Below, piece after piece: positions 1 through 7,082 of a stretch of 49,630 nt of DNA (the stretch's first letter is position 1; each line of letters starts with the position of its first letter). A program made the position numbers and the translations under genes. Under the pieces are notes generated by a model. The model did not search any database. It saw only the letters and a program-made list of their open reading frames with translations, and was not told where the DNA came from. The stretch is from a virus: positions 1 to 49,630 of IMG/VR virus record IMGVR_UViG_3300037119_000968; one strand, given 5' to 3'.

Positions 1-1
1 A

Positions 2-1228
2 AGCACGTTCCAAGCGGTGAAGTATGTCGCTGACAACCTGGCCTCCACCACCCACACGGTCGCCGTCGAAGTCACCGGCTACAAGCGGACCGCAGCCTCC
101 CTTGCCCGCATCTACGTGGACGGATTCGTGAGCAACGTCACGGCCGCGGCTTCCTCGCTGACCACCACCATCGCTACCGTCACCGGCCCGACTGGCGGCA
201 CGGTCGCTTCTCCGGCAACCGCCTCCACCTCCGGCCAGTCGGTCACGCTGGCAGCGGGCACGGTCACCCCCACCCAGCGGGTCCTCGACACCTACTTCTC
301 CGGCGGCGCCACGAACACCGATGTCCTGGTGGGTGAACTGACGCCGGGCGTCCACACCTTCCGGGCCACCATCCTCCCGTACAAGCACACTTCGTCCGGT
401 CAAACCCGGCTCTCCCAGCGCAACATTGGATACTCGTCGCCGTCGATTCTGCCCACCACGCCAGGCATGACGTGGCAGACAATCATCGGCTCTTTCACGA
501 CCGTCACGGGGGAAAACTGCGAGTACGCACTGCGGGCCTACCCGACCGACGACGCGGGTATCGACACCGATTTCGTCGGCAACAACCACGGCTACGACGA
601 GCAGGTCGGGCTCGCATTCACCCTCGACGGGGCGGTGGTTACCCCGACTGATCTGGCGACCACCTGGGGCACCCGCCTGGTGGTAACTCGCACATCGAAG
701 CTCTACCACCGCGATCTCACCCCACCGGCCTACCTCGCCGACGTGGTCACCACGTACACCTTCGACGGTTTCGGGTTCACCATCGAGAACCAGATCACCT
801 GGATCAGGAACAGCCTCCAACTGTCGACCGGGTACATGTCGATGCTCACGCTGGCGCCGGTCTTCACTCGGGTCACGACGCTGGGGCACGGCGTGGCAGA
901 GAGGACCGACGAGGCGTCCGGCGTGGCGCTGGTCAAGGCCAGCAGGGAAAGCCCCTTCATCGTCTCGTGGACCAAGCCGGGCAACTGGGCCGTCGCCATG
1001 TTCCTCGAATCCCTTGAAGGCGTGAAGCGATGGGTCCTGCACCCCGAGACGGCCCTGTGGATGCAGGACCGGACCCCCGGCAACGACAACAAGATGTACG
1101 CCACCCGCTCAGCCGGGACCTCGGAGAACATGGGCATCGGGGATGTGTGGCGGTCGAAGGCTCGCTACATGATGCAGCGGTTCGAAGACCCGGACGCCGT
1201 GTTCTCAGCCCTCCCGGTGTACTCATAA
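2..1228 (+). CDS. Large tail/receptor-binding-type protein, C-terminal part (continues from 48581)
   Basis: This is the downstream part of a gene that begins with ATG at 48581 and crosses the contig ends through the 67-bp repeat; the joined protein is about 735 aa. The visible part has no internal start with a convincing ribosome-binding site, which agrees with its being a continuation. It is rich in Thr, Ser, Val and Gly and looks like stacked beta-structure with an aromatic-rich C-terminal ~250 residues (Trp and Tyr pairs, DYxxD-like segments), as in phage fibre or adhesin proteins. It follows the tail-fibre gene at 47592 with a 4-bp ATGA overlap, which suggests a host-recognition module. 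No enzymatic motif was recognised, and the function is inferred from position and composition. Confidence 0.75.
   Translation, partial: STFQAVKYVADNLASTTHTVAVEVTGYKRTAASLARIYVDGFVSNVTAAASSLTTTIATVTGPTGGTVASPATASTSGQSVTLAAGTVTPTQRVLDTYFSGGATNTDVLVGELTPGVHTFRATILPYKHTSSGQTRLSQRNIGYSSPSILPTTPGMTWQTIIGSFTTVTGENCEYALRAYPTDDAGIDTDFVGNNHGYDEQVGLAFTLDGAVVTPTDLATTWGTRLVVTRTSKLYHRDLTPPAYLADVVTTYTFDGFGFTIENQITWIRNSLQLSTGYMSMLTLAPVFTRVTTLGHGVAERTDEASGVALVKASRESPFIVSWTKPGNWAVAMFLESLEGVKRWVLHPETALWMQDRTPGNDNKMYATRSAGTSENMGIGDVWRSKARYMMQRFEDPDAVFSALPVYS
4..70. repeat. Left copy of 67-bp terminal direct repeat
   Basis: These 67 bases are identical to 49564-49630 at the right end. Both copies are read in the same frame of one tail gene, so joining them restores a single uninterrupted protein. 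The simplest reading is a circular genome, or circularly permuted phage DNA, cut at an arbitrary point with an assembly overlap. Bases 1-3 (aag) do not match the corresponding 49561-49563 (cga), so the overlap is not perfect to the last base. Confidence 0.9.
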
Positions 1229-1249
1229 TGTCGGGGTAAGTGCAGGCGG

Positions 1250-1261
1250 TAGACTGACTCC
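1250..1261 (+). promoter_or_regulatory. Candidate leaderless promoter for the HNH gene at 1262
   Basis: TAGACT at 1250-1255 lies 6 nt before the GTG start at 1262. There is no Shine-Dalgarno sequence. No good -35 hexamer is visible. The spacing places transcription start at or next to the start codon, as at other genes here. Confidence 0.5.
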
Positions 1262-1729
1262 GTGGAGTCCTACGTCTGCACCCGATGTGACCGGGCGCTA
1301 CCCCCTGAGTCGTTCCCGCCCTCCCGAATCCGGGTACGGCAGTACACCTGCCGCCAGTGCATTAGCGACGACAACCGGAGGCACTACGCCACCAACCGGG
1401 CGTACATCGACGCCGTCAAATTGGAGGCTGGCTGCGCCGACTGTGGGTACCGAGCAGCGGCCATCGCCCTCGACTTCGACCACCTGCCGGGGTTCGAGAA
1501 GATCGAACGGATCGCAGCCCTCGCCGGGTGCGCCAGCCTCGACAGGATCAAGCGGGAGATCGCCAAGTGCGAGGTTGTCTGTGCCAACTGCCACCGTCTG
1601 CGGACCGAGGCCCGAGGACACCAGGCGGCATGGTGGGAAGGGTGGCGGGCTGGCGAGTATGACAACGTAACGCCCATTGACGACGGCCGGATGCGCCTGT
1701 TCGATGAGCACGGCGAGGCCTTGGGATGA
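1262..1729 (+). CDS. HNH homing-type endonuclease with N-terminal zinc finger
   Basis: A 155-aa protein starting at GTG. Residues C6/C9 and C30/C33 form a treble-clef or zinc-ribbon-like finger. The HNH core follows: C58/C61, Asp-His at 73-74 in a DFDH motif, and C107/C110 with H111. This is the layout of free-standing phage HNH nucleases that cut DNA and promote their own spread. It sits alone between the tail adhesin gene and the head-tail connector gene, with its own -10 box, as homing genes usually do. The target site cannot be told from sequence. Confidence in the family is high; the homing activity is inferred. Confidence 0.88.
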   Translation: MESYVCTRCDRALPPESFPPSRIRVRQYTCRQCISDDNRRHYATNRAYIDAVKLEAGCADCGYRAAAIALDFDHLPGFEKIERIAALAGCASLDRIKREIAKCEVVCANCHRLRTEARGHQAAWWEGWRAGEYDNVTPIDDGRMRLFDEHGEALG

Positions 1730-1747
1730 CGACCACCGCCCCTCGGG

Positions 1748-1759
1748 TAACCTGACACC
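1748..1759 (+). promoter_or_regulatory. Candidate leaderless promoter for the connector operon
   Basis: TAACCT at 1748-1753 is 6 nt upstream of the GTG at 1760. No Shine-Dalgarno is present. It would drive the head-tail connector and tail operon from 1760 onward. Confidence 0.5.
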
Positions 1760-2494
1760 GTGCCCATCGTTGAACTGCCTGGCGGTCCCAACGACACTCC
1801 CTTGCCGTGGGTCCCGAACTCGGCACTGACGTGCGAACTCGGAGACGCAGAGGCGACGAGCGCCATCCTCGCTGCGACAGAGGTCTTCTACGTCCTGTCG
1901 GGCCGCATCTACGGTCTGCGCCAACGGTCCTACCGCCCCAACGTCTGCGGCGACTCGTGTACCTGTGGCACGGTCTGGACGGGGTACGAGGGCACGTGGC
2001 ACCCGAGCGGGGTCGCATGTTCCTGTGCCTCGGCGGACCTGCGCCTTCCGCTCGTCAACACCGTGGACGCCGTGTTCGTGGACGGCGAGTTACTCAGCCC
2101 GGACGCTTACGAACTCTACGATCGTACGAAGTTGGTACGGGTCGACGGGGGGTCGTGGGTCTGTTGTCAACACCTGTCCGTCAACCCCGACGCACTGACG
2201 GTTGTCGCCACCGCTGGCACCCCCGTGCCCGAGATGGGCAAGCTGGCCGTGACCGAGATGGCGTGTCAGATCGGCGCCCTCGGTACCGCTGCGTGCAAGT
2301 TGCCGACACGGGTGCAGACGATTACCCGGCAGGGCGTGTCGTGGACGGTGCTCGACCCCCAGGACTTCCTCGACAACGGGCGCACGGGCCTGTACCTCGG
2401 TGACCTGTTCCTTGCCGCTGTCAACCCTGCGGGGGTGCGTAACCGTGTGCGGGTAGTCTCACCTGACACTCCCCGTATCTCCGTCCCCTCCTAG
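1760..2494 (+). CDS. Head-tail connector/adaptor protein
   Basis: A 244-aa protein beginning at GTG. The N-terminal ~90 residues contain a Cys cluster (DSCTC...SCAS-type) after a segment of the form 'aTevlyvLSGRiYG', which I recognise from head-to-tail adaptor proteins of actinobacterial siphophages. The C-terminal half is beta-rich (VDAVFVDGELL..., WTVLDPQDFL). It is the first gene of a tightly packed block of small connector genes leading to the tail chaperones and tape measure, the usual place for a portal-ring adaptor that joins head and tail. The call rests on family resemblance and gene order. Confidence 0.68.
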   Translation: MPIVELPGGPNDTPLPWVPNSALTCELGDAEATSAILAATEVFYVLSGRIYGLRQRSYRPNVCGDSCTCGTVWTGYEGTWHPSGVACSCASADLRLPLVNTVDAVFVDGELLSPDAYELYDRTKLVRVDGGSWVCCQHLSVNPDALTVVATAGTPVPEMGKLAVTEMACQIGALGTAACKLPTRVQTITRQGVSWTVLDPQDFLDNGRTGLYLGDLFLAAVNPAGVRNRVRVVSPDTPRISVPS

Positions 2495-2508
2495 AAAGGG
2501 TCTGCCCT

Positions 2509-2583
2509 ATGTGTAACTGCCGAGGTGGCAACAAGTCCAAGAAGACGCCGCCCCCGCCCCCCGCTCCCGTTCCTTCCCGGTGA
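2509..2583 (+). CDS. 24-aa Cys/Lys/Pro-rich micro-protein
   Basis: A very short ORF with ATG at 2509 preceded by a clear Shine-Dalgarno-like AGAAAGGG (2493-2500). It encodes 24 residues: an N-terminal CNC, a basic KSKK patch and a run of five prolines. Its stop overlaps the GTG of the next gene in a GTGA arrangement, typical of real coupled genes here. It lies between the connector and the next small virion-region gene. The function is unknown, and it may serve mainly to couple translation. Confidence 0.55.
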   Translation: MCNCRGGNKSKKTPPPPPAPVPSR

Positions 2584-2750
2584 CCGGCTCCAAGCCCGTG
2601 ACGTTCGTCGCACGGGCGCACATCATGGACTTGTCACCGGGTGACGAGGTCGAGTGGCCCGTCACCGTCGAAGTGACGCAGTTGGAGGACGCCGGTCTGA
2701 TCGAACGGAAGGTCAAGGCGGTCAAGGGTGACGAGGGCGCTGCGGCGTGA
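2580..2750 (+). CDS. Small acidic hypothetical protein (56 aa)
   Basis: This gene starts with GTG at 2580, overlapping the preceding stop by 4 bp, and itself ends overlapping the next GTG at 2747. The 56-aa product is beta-rich with alternating acidic residues (DEVEWPVTVEVTQLED) and a basic C-terminal helix. It lies in the connector block between the adaptor and the tail-completion genes. No family was recognised. The overlap pattern on both sides is the main evidence that it is real. Confidence 0.65.
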   Translation: MTGSKPVTFVARAHIMDLSPGDEVEWPVTVEVTQLEDAGLIERKVKAVKGDEGAAA

Positions 2751-3019
2751 CGATCACGACCCCGCAGAAGTACCGGAAGAAGCCAGTAGTGATCGACGCC
2801 ATGCCCAACACGGGCGGGTCTGAGAACCACGTCGCCCTCGCCCGGTGGATGCCAGAGGTCGACATTGACTTCGGCCCGGAGGGCGAGGTCTATATCGGCA
2901 CACTGGAAGGGACTATGCGTGCCGACGTGGGCGACTGGATCATCCGTGGGGTGAAGGGCGAGTTCTACCCGTGCAAGCCCGACATCTTCGACGCCACCTA
3001 CGAGGGCGCTGGGTCGTGA
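2747..3019 (+). CDS. Conserved phage protein with GDWIIRGVKGEFYPCKPDIF motif
   Basis: A 90-aa protein, GTG start overlapping the previous stop. Its second half carries the widespread phage signature 'GDWIIRGVKGEFYPCKPDIF', found in small proteins of unknown function in many tailed phages and prophages, often described as PGDWL-domain-like. The N-terminal part has the usual 'YRKKPVVIDA' beginning of that family. The biochemical role is not established. In other genomes the family occurs outside structural operons, so its presence between connector genes is slightly unusual. Confidence 0.75.
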   Translation: MTITTPQKYRKKPVVIDAMPNTGGSENHVALARWMPEVDIDFGPEGEVYIGTLEGTMRADVGDWIIRGVKGEFYPCKPDIFDATYEGAGS

Positions 3020-3168
3020 TCCCGGCACTCGGGGTGTGGTACCTGTGGCTGTACAAGAACCGGGGCTGGTGGGAGCCGGCCGATGCCATGTTCGTCGGGT
3101 GTTTCAGCGACCCCGAATGGCTGGCAGCGACCGAGCGGTGCGCCCTGCGCCCCTGGTGTCCCACGTAG
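3016..3168 (+). CDS. Trp-rich small hypothetical protein (50 aa)
   Basis: GTG at 3016 overlaps the preceding TGA by 4 bp, and the stop at 3166-3168 abuts the next GTG directly. The 50-aa product is strikingly aromatic (VWYLWLYKNRGWWEPADAMF) with two Cys near the C-terminus. The N-terminal segment is hydrophobic but short and interrupted by charges, so a membrane helix is uncertain. No family was recognised; gene packing supports it. Confidence 0.6.
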   Translation: MIPALGVWYLWLYKNRGWWEPADAMFVGCFSDPEWLAATERCALRPWCPT

Positions 3169-3603
3169 GTGCTCGCCCAACTCCTGACCGACGTGAAGAC
3201 TGCCAGCCTTGCGGCACTGGCGGCAGGGTCGCGACCGGCGCCAGCCGTGGCGTACATCTCCGAGGGCACCCCGGCCTATGACTGCCCCGACTCGATGATC
3301 GTCGCCTTCGAAAACGTCACCGGACTCACCTCCTCGGGCAACAACGCACAGTCGGCGTACCTTGCGCCCCTTGTCACGGTGGCCGTACACCTGCTCCGCT
3401 GCGCCGCCCCGCTGGGCGCTGATTCGCCTCCTGCGCCGGGCGACCTCGAAACCTCGGGCCTTGGACTGTTGGCGGACCTAGATGCACTGTTGGGCACGTC
3501 GCTCGGCCCCTGCCAGCCGTTGCAGTTGTTGTCGGGCACGTTGCCTCGAGAACTCGGGGGCGATGTGGCGCCGGTCGTCGTGCGGTGGGTGTGTGAACCG
3601 TGA
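3169..3603 (+). CDS. Head-tail connector / neck protein candidate
   Basis: A 144-aa protein starting with GTG directly after the previous stop. It has an alpha-helical N-terminus (LLTDVKTASLAALAAGSRPAP) and then beta strands with a hydrophobic core (VTVAVHLLRCAAPL), ending in a strand-like PVVVRWVCEP. Size, composition and position between the adaptor and the gp10-like gene fit a neck or head-completion protein. I see no diagnostic motif, so this is an inference from synteny. Confidence 0.5.
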   Translation: MLAQLLTDVKTASLAALAAGSRPAPAVAYISEGTPAYDCPDSMIVAFENVTGLTSSGNNAQSAYLAPLVTVAVHLLRCAAPLGADSPPAPGDLETSGLGLLADLDALLGTSLGPCQPLQLLSGTLPRELGGDVAPVVVRWVCEP

Positions 3604-3827
3604 AGACGGGAACCAGCCCGGGGATGCGTCACCGCTGCGGTATCTGTTTCGTCCCCCACCCCTCGTACTCTCGGGCTGAGGCCTGTTGCGTCTCTCATTT
3701 TGATGGCGCAACGGCCGATCAGATCGAACAGGTACGGGTCAACCGACGCAAGGCCATAGCGGTTGCCGCTGAGGCTAGGTGCCCCGTGTGGTTCGTGCGG
3801 GCCATGGCGGGGGTGAAGTCGCCGTGA
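3600..3827 (+). CDS. Small Cys-rich hypothetical protein (75 aa)
   Basis: GTG at 3600 overlaps the previous TGA, and the end overlaps the next GTG at 3824. The 75-aa product has a CxxC (HRCGICF) near residue 13 and a later CC pair, spacing that could bind one zinc ion. The C-terminal codons lie on an 18-bp sequence (3808-3825) that recurs at 11128 and 17821 in the two ASCH genes. No family was recognised. Confidence 0.6.
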   Translation: MKTGTSPGMRHRCGICFVPHPSYSRAEACCVSHFDGATADQIEQVRVNRRKAIAVAAEARCPVWFVRAMAGVKSP

Positions 3828-4207
3828 GCAAGTTCGCTCTGGACGAACAAGGCTGGCAGTTGCTCACGCAGTCGGAGTCCGGCCCAACCGGACGCATGAT
3901 GTACGCCACCCTCAAAGGCATGGAGAACGAGATCACCGAGCGCCAGCAGCGGCGCATGGGTGGCAAGGTCCCGTACCGCACGACCTCGGGCCTCACCCGC
4001 ACGGCCAACGGGTTGTCAGGATCAGTAACGATGAGGAAGACCGCTCCCCACATCATCCGCCCCCGCCGTGCCGGTGGGCGTCTCGTGTTCGTGCCCCGTG
4101 GTCAGACGGCACGGGTGTACGCCCGCATCGTCCATCACCCCGGATCGACCCCGCCCTCCCATTACCTGTTGGAGGCGCTGAACAAGGCTACGGTGAAGGC
4201 ACTATGA
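3824..4207 (+). CDS. HK97 gp10-like neck / tail-joining protein
   Basis: A 127-aa protein. I chose GTG at 3824 because it forms a GTGA overlap with the previous gene; a longer in-frame start exists at 3779. The product is basic, with an N-terminal helix (GWQLLTQSESGPTGRMMYATLKGMENE), a region of the type 'kVPYRTtSGLtrSv' and a C-terminal 'aRIVHHPGSTPPSHYLLEAL'. The closing segment, a His-Pro-Gly loop before a final helix, resembles HK97-gp10/minor tail proteins that sit at the head-tail junction. It lies just upstream of the tail chaperones, as such genes do. Confidence 0.6.
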   Translation: MSKFALDEQGWQLLTQSESGPTGRMMYATLKGMENEITERQQRRMGGKVPYRTTSGLTRTANGLSGSVTMRKTAPHIIRPRRAGGRLVFVPRGQTARVYARIVHHPGSTPPSHYLLEALNKATVKAL

Positions 4208-4419
4208 ACGTCCGTCGGCTCCTGACCACCCGGGGGTGGAGCACCGTTGCGTGGGAAGAGGACGGAGTGGACTTCGGCATCCATCGGGTCACACTGAGCC
4301 CGGCTGAGACGGCACGATTCGACGAGGAATGGCGTCATGCCTTCGCCATGATGGACCCCGCCCCGCCGTTGCCGGGAGTCCCCACGCTGGACCTGATGGA
4401 GAGGGACTACACGCTATGA
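4204..4419 (+). CDS. Small hypothetical protein upstream of tail chaperones (71 aa)
   Basis: ATG at 4204 overlaps the preceding TGA (ATGA), and the stop overlaps the next ATG at 4416 in the same way. The 71-aa product is acidic with mixed alpha/beta propensity (WSTVAWEEDGVDFGIHRVTL). In this genome position siphophages often have a tail terminator or an extra neck protein, but the product is short for a tail terminator. No motif was recognised. Confidence 0.6.
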   Translation: MNVRRLLTTRGWSTVAWEEDGVDFGIHRVTLSPAETARFDEEWRHAFAMMDPAPPLPGVPTLDLMERDYTL

Positions 4420-4844
4420 CACTCGAAATGCGATCCTTCGGCAGCACCGACAGCGTCACGATGACGCCGTTCATGTTCTACGGGCGCAGGTTCCATGCCA
4501 AGCCGGTGGGGCTGCGGGCGGCCCGGATGTACAAGCGCTTCCAGAACATGGACATCGAGGACCCGGACACCAGCGTTGACGACCTGATCGACGCCGTGGT
4601 CGACTTCGTGGCGTCGTGTCTCCCCCCGACAGAGCGTGACGAGTGTCGGGCTTTCATCCTGGGGGACGAGATCGACGTTGAGATCTACGAACTAGTGGCA
4701 TTGACCCGGTGGCTCGTCTCCCTCGGCGGGGATGATGCCGACCCTTTGGACAAGTCGCTCAATGGGCCGATGTCGAATGGCGCTACGTCCGAGGGCGGCT
4801 CGACCTTGCCGGACTACACGACCGACCCGATCCCGACGAGCTAG
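4416..4844 (+). CDS. Tail assembly chaperone, short (G-type) product
   Basis: A 142-aa acidic protein beginning at ATG 4416 (ATGA overlap). It lies just upstream of the tape measure gene and has the features of lambda-G-type chaperones: an acidic mostly helical body (YKRFQNMDIEDPDTSVDDLI, IYELVALTRWLVSLGGDD) and a C-terminal low-complexity tail. Such proteins coat the tape measure protein during tail assembly and are absent from the mature virion. A CCCTTTG slippery sequence in frame at 4742-4748 gives a second, longer product. The in-frame stop is at 4842-4844. Confidence 0.82.
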   Translation: MTLEMRSFGSTDSVTMTPFMFYGRRFHAKPVGLRAARMYKRFQNMDIEDPDTSVDDLIDAVVDFVASCLPPTERDECRAFILGDEIDVEIYELVALTRWLVSLGGDDADPLDKSLNGPMSNGATSEGGSTLPDYTTDPIPTS

Positions 4845-4993
4845 ACGCCGCCGTGTGGGCGATCTGGGTGGACGCCCACTTCTCAGGTCTGGCCGACGCC
4901 CTGGTGAAGATGCGCAAGGCCATCGCCGTCGAGAACCCTGCGCCCGCTGACCTGGCTGTCGCCAATGCCGCTCTGATCGGGGTGGCGTTCTAG
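4416..4993 (+). CDS. Tail assembly chaperone, -1 frameshift (G-T-type) product
   Basis: Join of 4416-4748 and 4748-4993. After codon 111 a -1 shift on CCCTTTG (C CCT TTG) moves translation into a frame that stays open for 81 codons to the TAG at 4991-4993, giving about 192 aa. That frame has no start codon of its own near the shift, and its translation looks like real protein (WADVEWRYVRGRLDLAG, then DELDAAVWAIWVDAHFSGL). Lambda-like phages make a G-T fusion the same way; the T part contacts the tail tube protein. Heptamer, frame and position all match the known arrangement. Confidence 0.82.
4742..4748 (+). other. -1 programmed ribosomal frameshift site CCCTTTG
   Basis: The heptamer reads X XXY YYZ relative to the frame of the ATG at 4416 (codons CCT at 4743 and TTG at 4746). 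After slipping, the tRNAs re-pair on CCC and TTT. I did not identify a clear stimulatory pseudoknot downstream. Confidence 0.8.
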
Positions 4994-5283
4994 TGGGACG
5001 TCCGGGACTTCTTATATGTCAGCCCAACCGGAGAGCCAGGCGTGTACCCGCACTCGCAGCGGAGAACATGGACATGGCGGGCGACATTGCCAATCTTGGC
5101 CCCACGCCCTACGGCTGGCAGGTACCCGCCTGCTCTCGCCTCTTGAATCCGCACCGAAGCAACACCCACGGAGAGGCTGAAGGTACTGGCTACTGCCAGA
5201 CGGGGTGGCCGACCGGTGGCGATGGCCTCGTCGTACACCCCTGCTACCAACCTGGGATCGGTCGGCGGATAGAGACGACTCAT
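4990..5283 (-). CDS. Putative helix-turn-helix DNA-binding protein (moron-like)
   Basis: A 97-aa minus-strand gene wedged between the tail chaperones and the tape measure. Its stop overlaps the end of the chaperone gene. The N-terminal half 'PRLVAGVYDEAIATGRPPRL' followed by AVASTFSLSVGVASVRIQEA and RAGGYLP matches a small-HTH pattern that I recognise in actinobacterial mobile-element proteins (Val-x-x-Val-Tyr...GRPP..AVA..F..S......v..AR..GyL). The ATG at 5283 has TACACT 6 nt upstream. It could regulate phage or host genes. The function beyond DNA binding is unknown. Confidence 0.7.
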   Translation of the reverse strand: MSRLYPPTDPRLVAGVYDEAIATGRPPRLAVASTFSLSVGVASVRIQEARAGGYLPAVGRGAKIGNVARHVHVLRCECGYTPGSPVGLTYKKSRTSH

Positions 5284-5295
5284 GTCCCTAGTGTA
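5284..5295 (-). promoter_or_regulatory. Candidate leaderless promoter of the antisense HTH gene
   Basis: On the minus strand TACACT (5295-5290) is followed by AGGGAC and then ATG at 5283, a 6-nt spacing. AGGGAC could alternatively act as a weak ribosome-binding site of a slightly longer transcript. Confidence 0.5.
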
Positions 5296-5309
5296 GACGG
5301 GGGACAGTA

Positions 5310-7082
5310 GTGGCCGTCCACATCGGTGACGGTGAGATCGACGTACGGGCCGATCTGTCGGGGGCACAGAAGGACATCGACACCGGCATCAAGAAGTCCC
5401 TGTCGTCAGCCGAGGACGACTTCGACAAGGCGGGCAAGAAGGGCGGGTCCAAGTTCGGGGGGGCATTCACCGGCGCTATCGCCGGGGTCCTGACGGGCGG
5501 CGGCATCCAGCAGTTGGCCGGGTTCCTGGGGGACTCGCTACAGGATGCCGCCGACGCCGCACGTATCGACAAGATCGTCACCAACACCATCGAGCAGACC
5601 GGGGCCGCCGCTCGCGGGGTCACGAAGGCAGCGTTCGCCGGGGTCGCCGGGGACATTGCTAAGGCGCTCGTGATCGATGACGACGACATCGCTCAGGGCC
5701 TCGCGCCACTGCTCCGCATCCCCGATCTGACGAAGCCCGTGTTCGATGAACTGGCGAAGGTCGCCGCCGACACGTCCGCTGCCACGGGTAAGGACTTGGA
5801 GGGGGTGTCCAAGGCTCTGTCCAAGCTGGGCACCGACCCCGAGGGCGCCATCGGGGCACTCAAGGCGCTGGGCGTCACGGTGGAGGACACGACGAAGGAG
5901 ACGGTCAAGGGGCTGGTCGAACAGGGCGATAGTGCCGGGGCGCTGAATGTGCTGCTCGACCAGCTGAAGGGGCGCTACGAGGGGGCGGCCAAGGCGGCAG
6001 GTGAGGCTGCGTCTCCGCAACAGAAGCTCGGCGTCTTCTTTGGTGATCTACGGGAGAAGATCGGCGGGGGGCTACTCAGCGGACTGTCCAAGTTGGGGGA
6101 TGCACTGAAGGGAGTACAGGGCATCTTCGCCATCCTGTTCAAGGGTGACTTTATTGGGCGCTCCAAGACCTTCGGGATATTCGAGGACGACCCGATCATC
6201 GAAAAGTTGTTCCAGTTCCGAGAGGTCATGCTCGACGTGTTCGCCACCGTGAAGCGGGTATGGCCCGACATTCAGGCAACGATCTCCGAGGTGCTGACGG
6301 CCGTGGTATCGATCATCGGTGCCGTGGTCGACATCATCCAGACGATCTGGCGCAACTTCGGTGATCAGATCACAACGGTGGTCGTGTCGGCGTTCACCCT
6401 GATCCGGTCCACCATCGCCAACGTGATGCAAGTGATCCAGGGGATCATCGAGGTCGTCACCGGGATCATCCATGGCGACTGGGGTCGGGTGTGGGAGGGG
6501 ATCAAGGACATCTTCGGCGGGGTGTTTGACCAGATCATCGCGACCCTACGCAACGCCGCCACGATCATCCCTGCCATCCTGTCGGCTGCGCTCGAACTGC
6601 TCGGATCCATCGTGTCCTCGGCCCTTGACAAGGTGCTCGGGTTCTTTGCCGACTTGCCAGGCAACCTGTTCGACCTGTTCGTGGATGCCCACCTCTGGCT
6701 GTTCCACGTCGGCCAGGACATTGTCAACGGACTGATCGATGGCATCGGGTCGCTCGCCCACGCTGTCACCGACGCCCTGCTGGCTCTCATCCCCGGCCCC
6801 CTCAAGCGGTTCGCCAGTCGACTCGGTATCGGGTCCCCGTCCAAGGTGTTCGCCGGGTTCGGGCGCAACATCGGCCAGGGGCTCGTCGTCGGCATGGACT
6901 CGATGCATCGTCCCGTGTCCGACGCTGCGGGGGCGCTGGCCGGCGCCACGCTGTCCCCCACGTCCGTCCGCACGACGAACCAGTCCGTGACCGTCAACGC
7001 CCTCGGGGCGGGACAGGATGACCTCGTGGAGATGATCGCCCGTCGGGTGTCGCTGAACCTCAGCATGGCGGCGGGCCTGTAA
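5310..7082 (+). CDS. Tape measure protein
   Basis: A 590-aa protein with GTG start at 5310 preceded by GGGGGAC. It sets tail length and forms the core of the tail tube. The N-terminus has the typical Gly/Ala-rich start (GSKFGGAFTGAIAGVLTGGG). The middle (about residues 300-430) contains long hydrophobic amphipathic helices (VSIIGAVVDIIQTIWRNFG, VMQVIQGIIEVVTGIIHGDW), and the C-terminal part carries the common 'FASRLGIGSPSKVFAGFG' tape-measure signature followed by GRNIGQGLVVGMDS. The length is short for this family, predicting a fairly short tail of very roughly 85-90 nm at 0.15 nm per residue. No lysozyme or peptidase motif was seen. It overlaps the next gene by one base. Confidence 0.93.
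   Translation: MAVHIGDGEIDVRADLSGAQKDIDTGIKKSLSSAEDDFDKAGKKGGSKFGGAFTGAIAGVLTGGGIQQLAGFLGDSLQDAADAARIDKIVTNTIEQTGAAARGVTKAAFAGVAGDIAKALVIDDDDIAQGLAPLLRIPDLTKPVFDELAKVAADTSAATGKDLEGVSKALSKLGTDPEGAIGALKALGVTVEDTTKETVKGLVEQGDSAGALNVLLDQLKGRYEGAAKAAGEAASPQQKLGVFFGDLREKIGGGLLSGLSKLGDALKGVQGIFAILFKGDFIGRSKTFGIFEDDPIIEKLFQFREVMLDVFATVKRVWPDIQATISEVLTAVVSIIGAVVDIIQTIWRNFGDQITTVVVSAFTLIRSTIANVMQVIQGIIEVVTGIIHGDWGRVWEGIKDIFGGVFDQIIATLRNAATIIPAILSAALELLGSIVSSALDKVLGFFADLPGNLFDLFVDAHLWLFHVGQDIVNGLIDGIGSLAHAVTDALLALIPGPLKRFASRLGIGSPSKVFAGFGRNIGQGLVVGMDSMHRPVSDAAGALAGATLSPTSVRTTNQSVTVNALGAGQDDLVEMIARRVSLNLSMAAGL

Noticed and set aside
730-1137. Long open frames antisense to the tail adhesin gene
   Set aside because: GC-rich codon bias opens complementary frames. 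They show Arg/Ser-rich shadow composition, no motif and no start signals.
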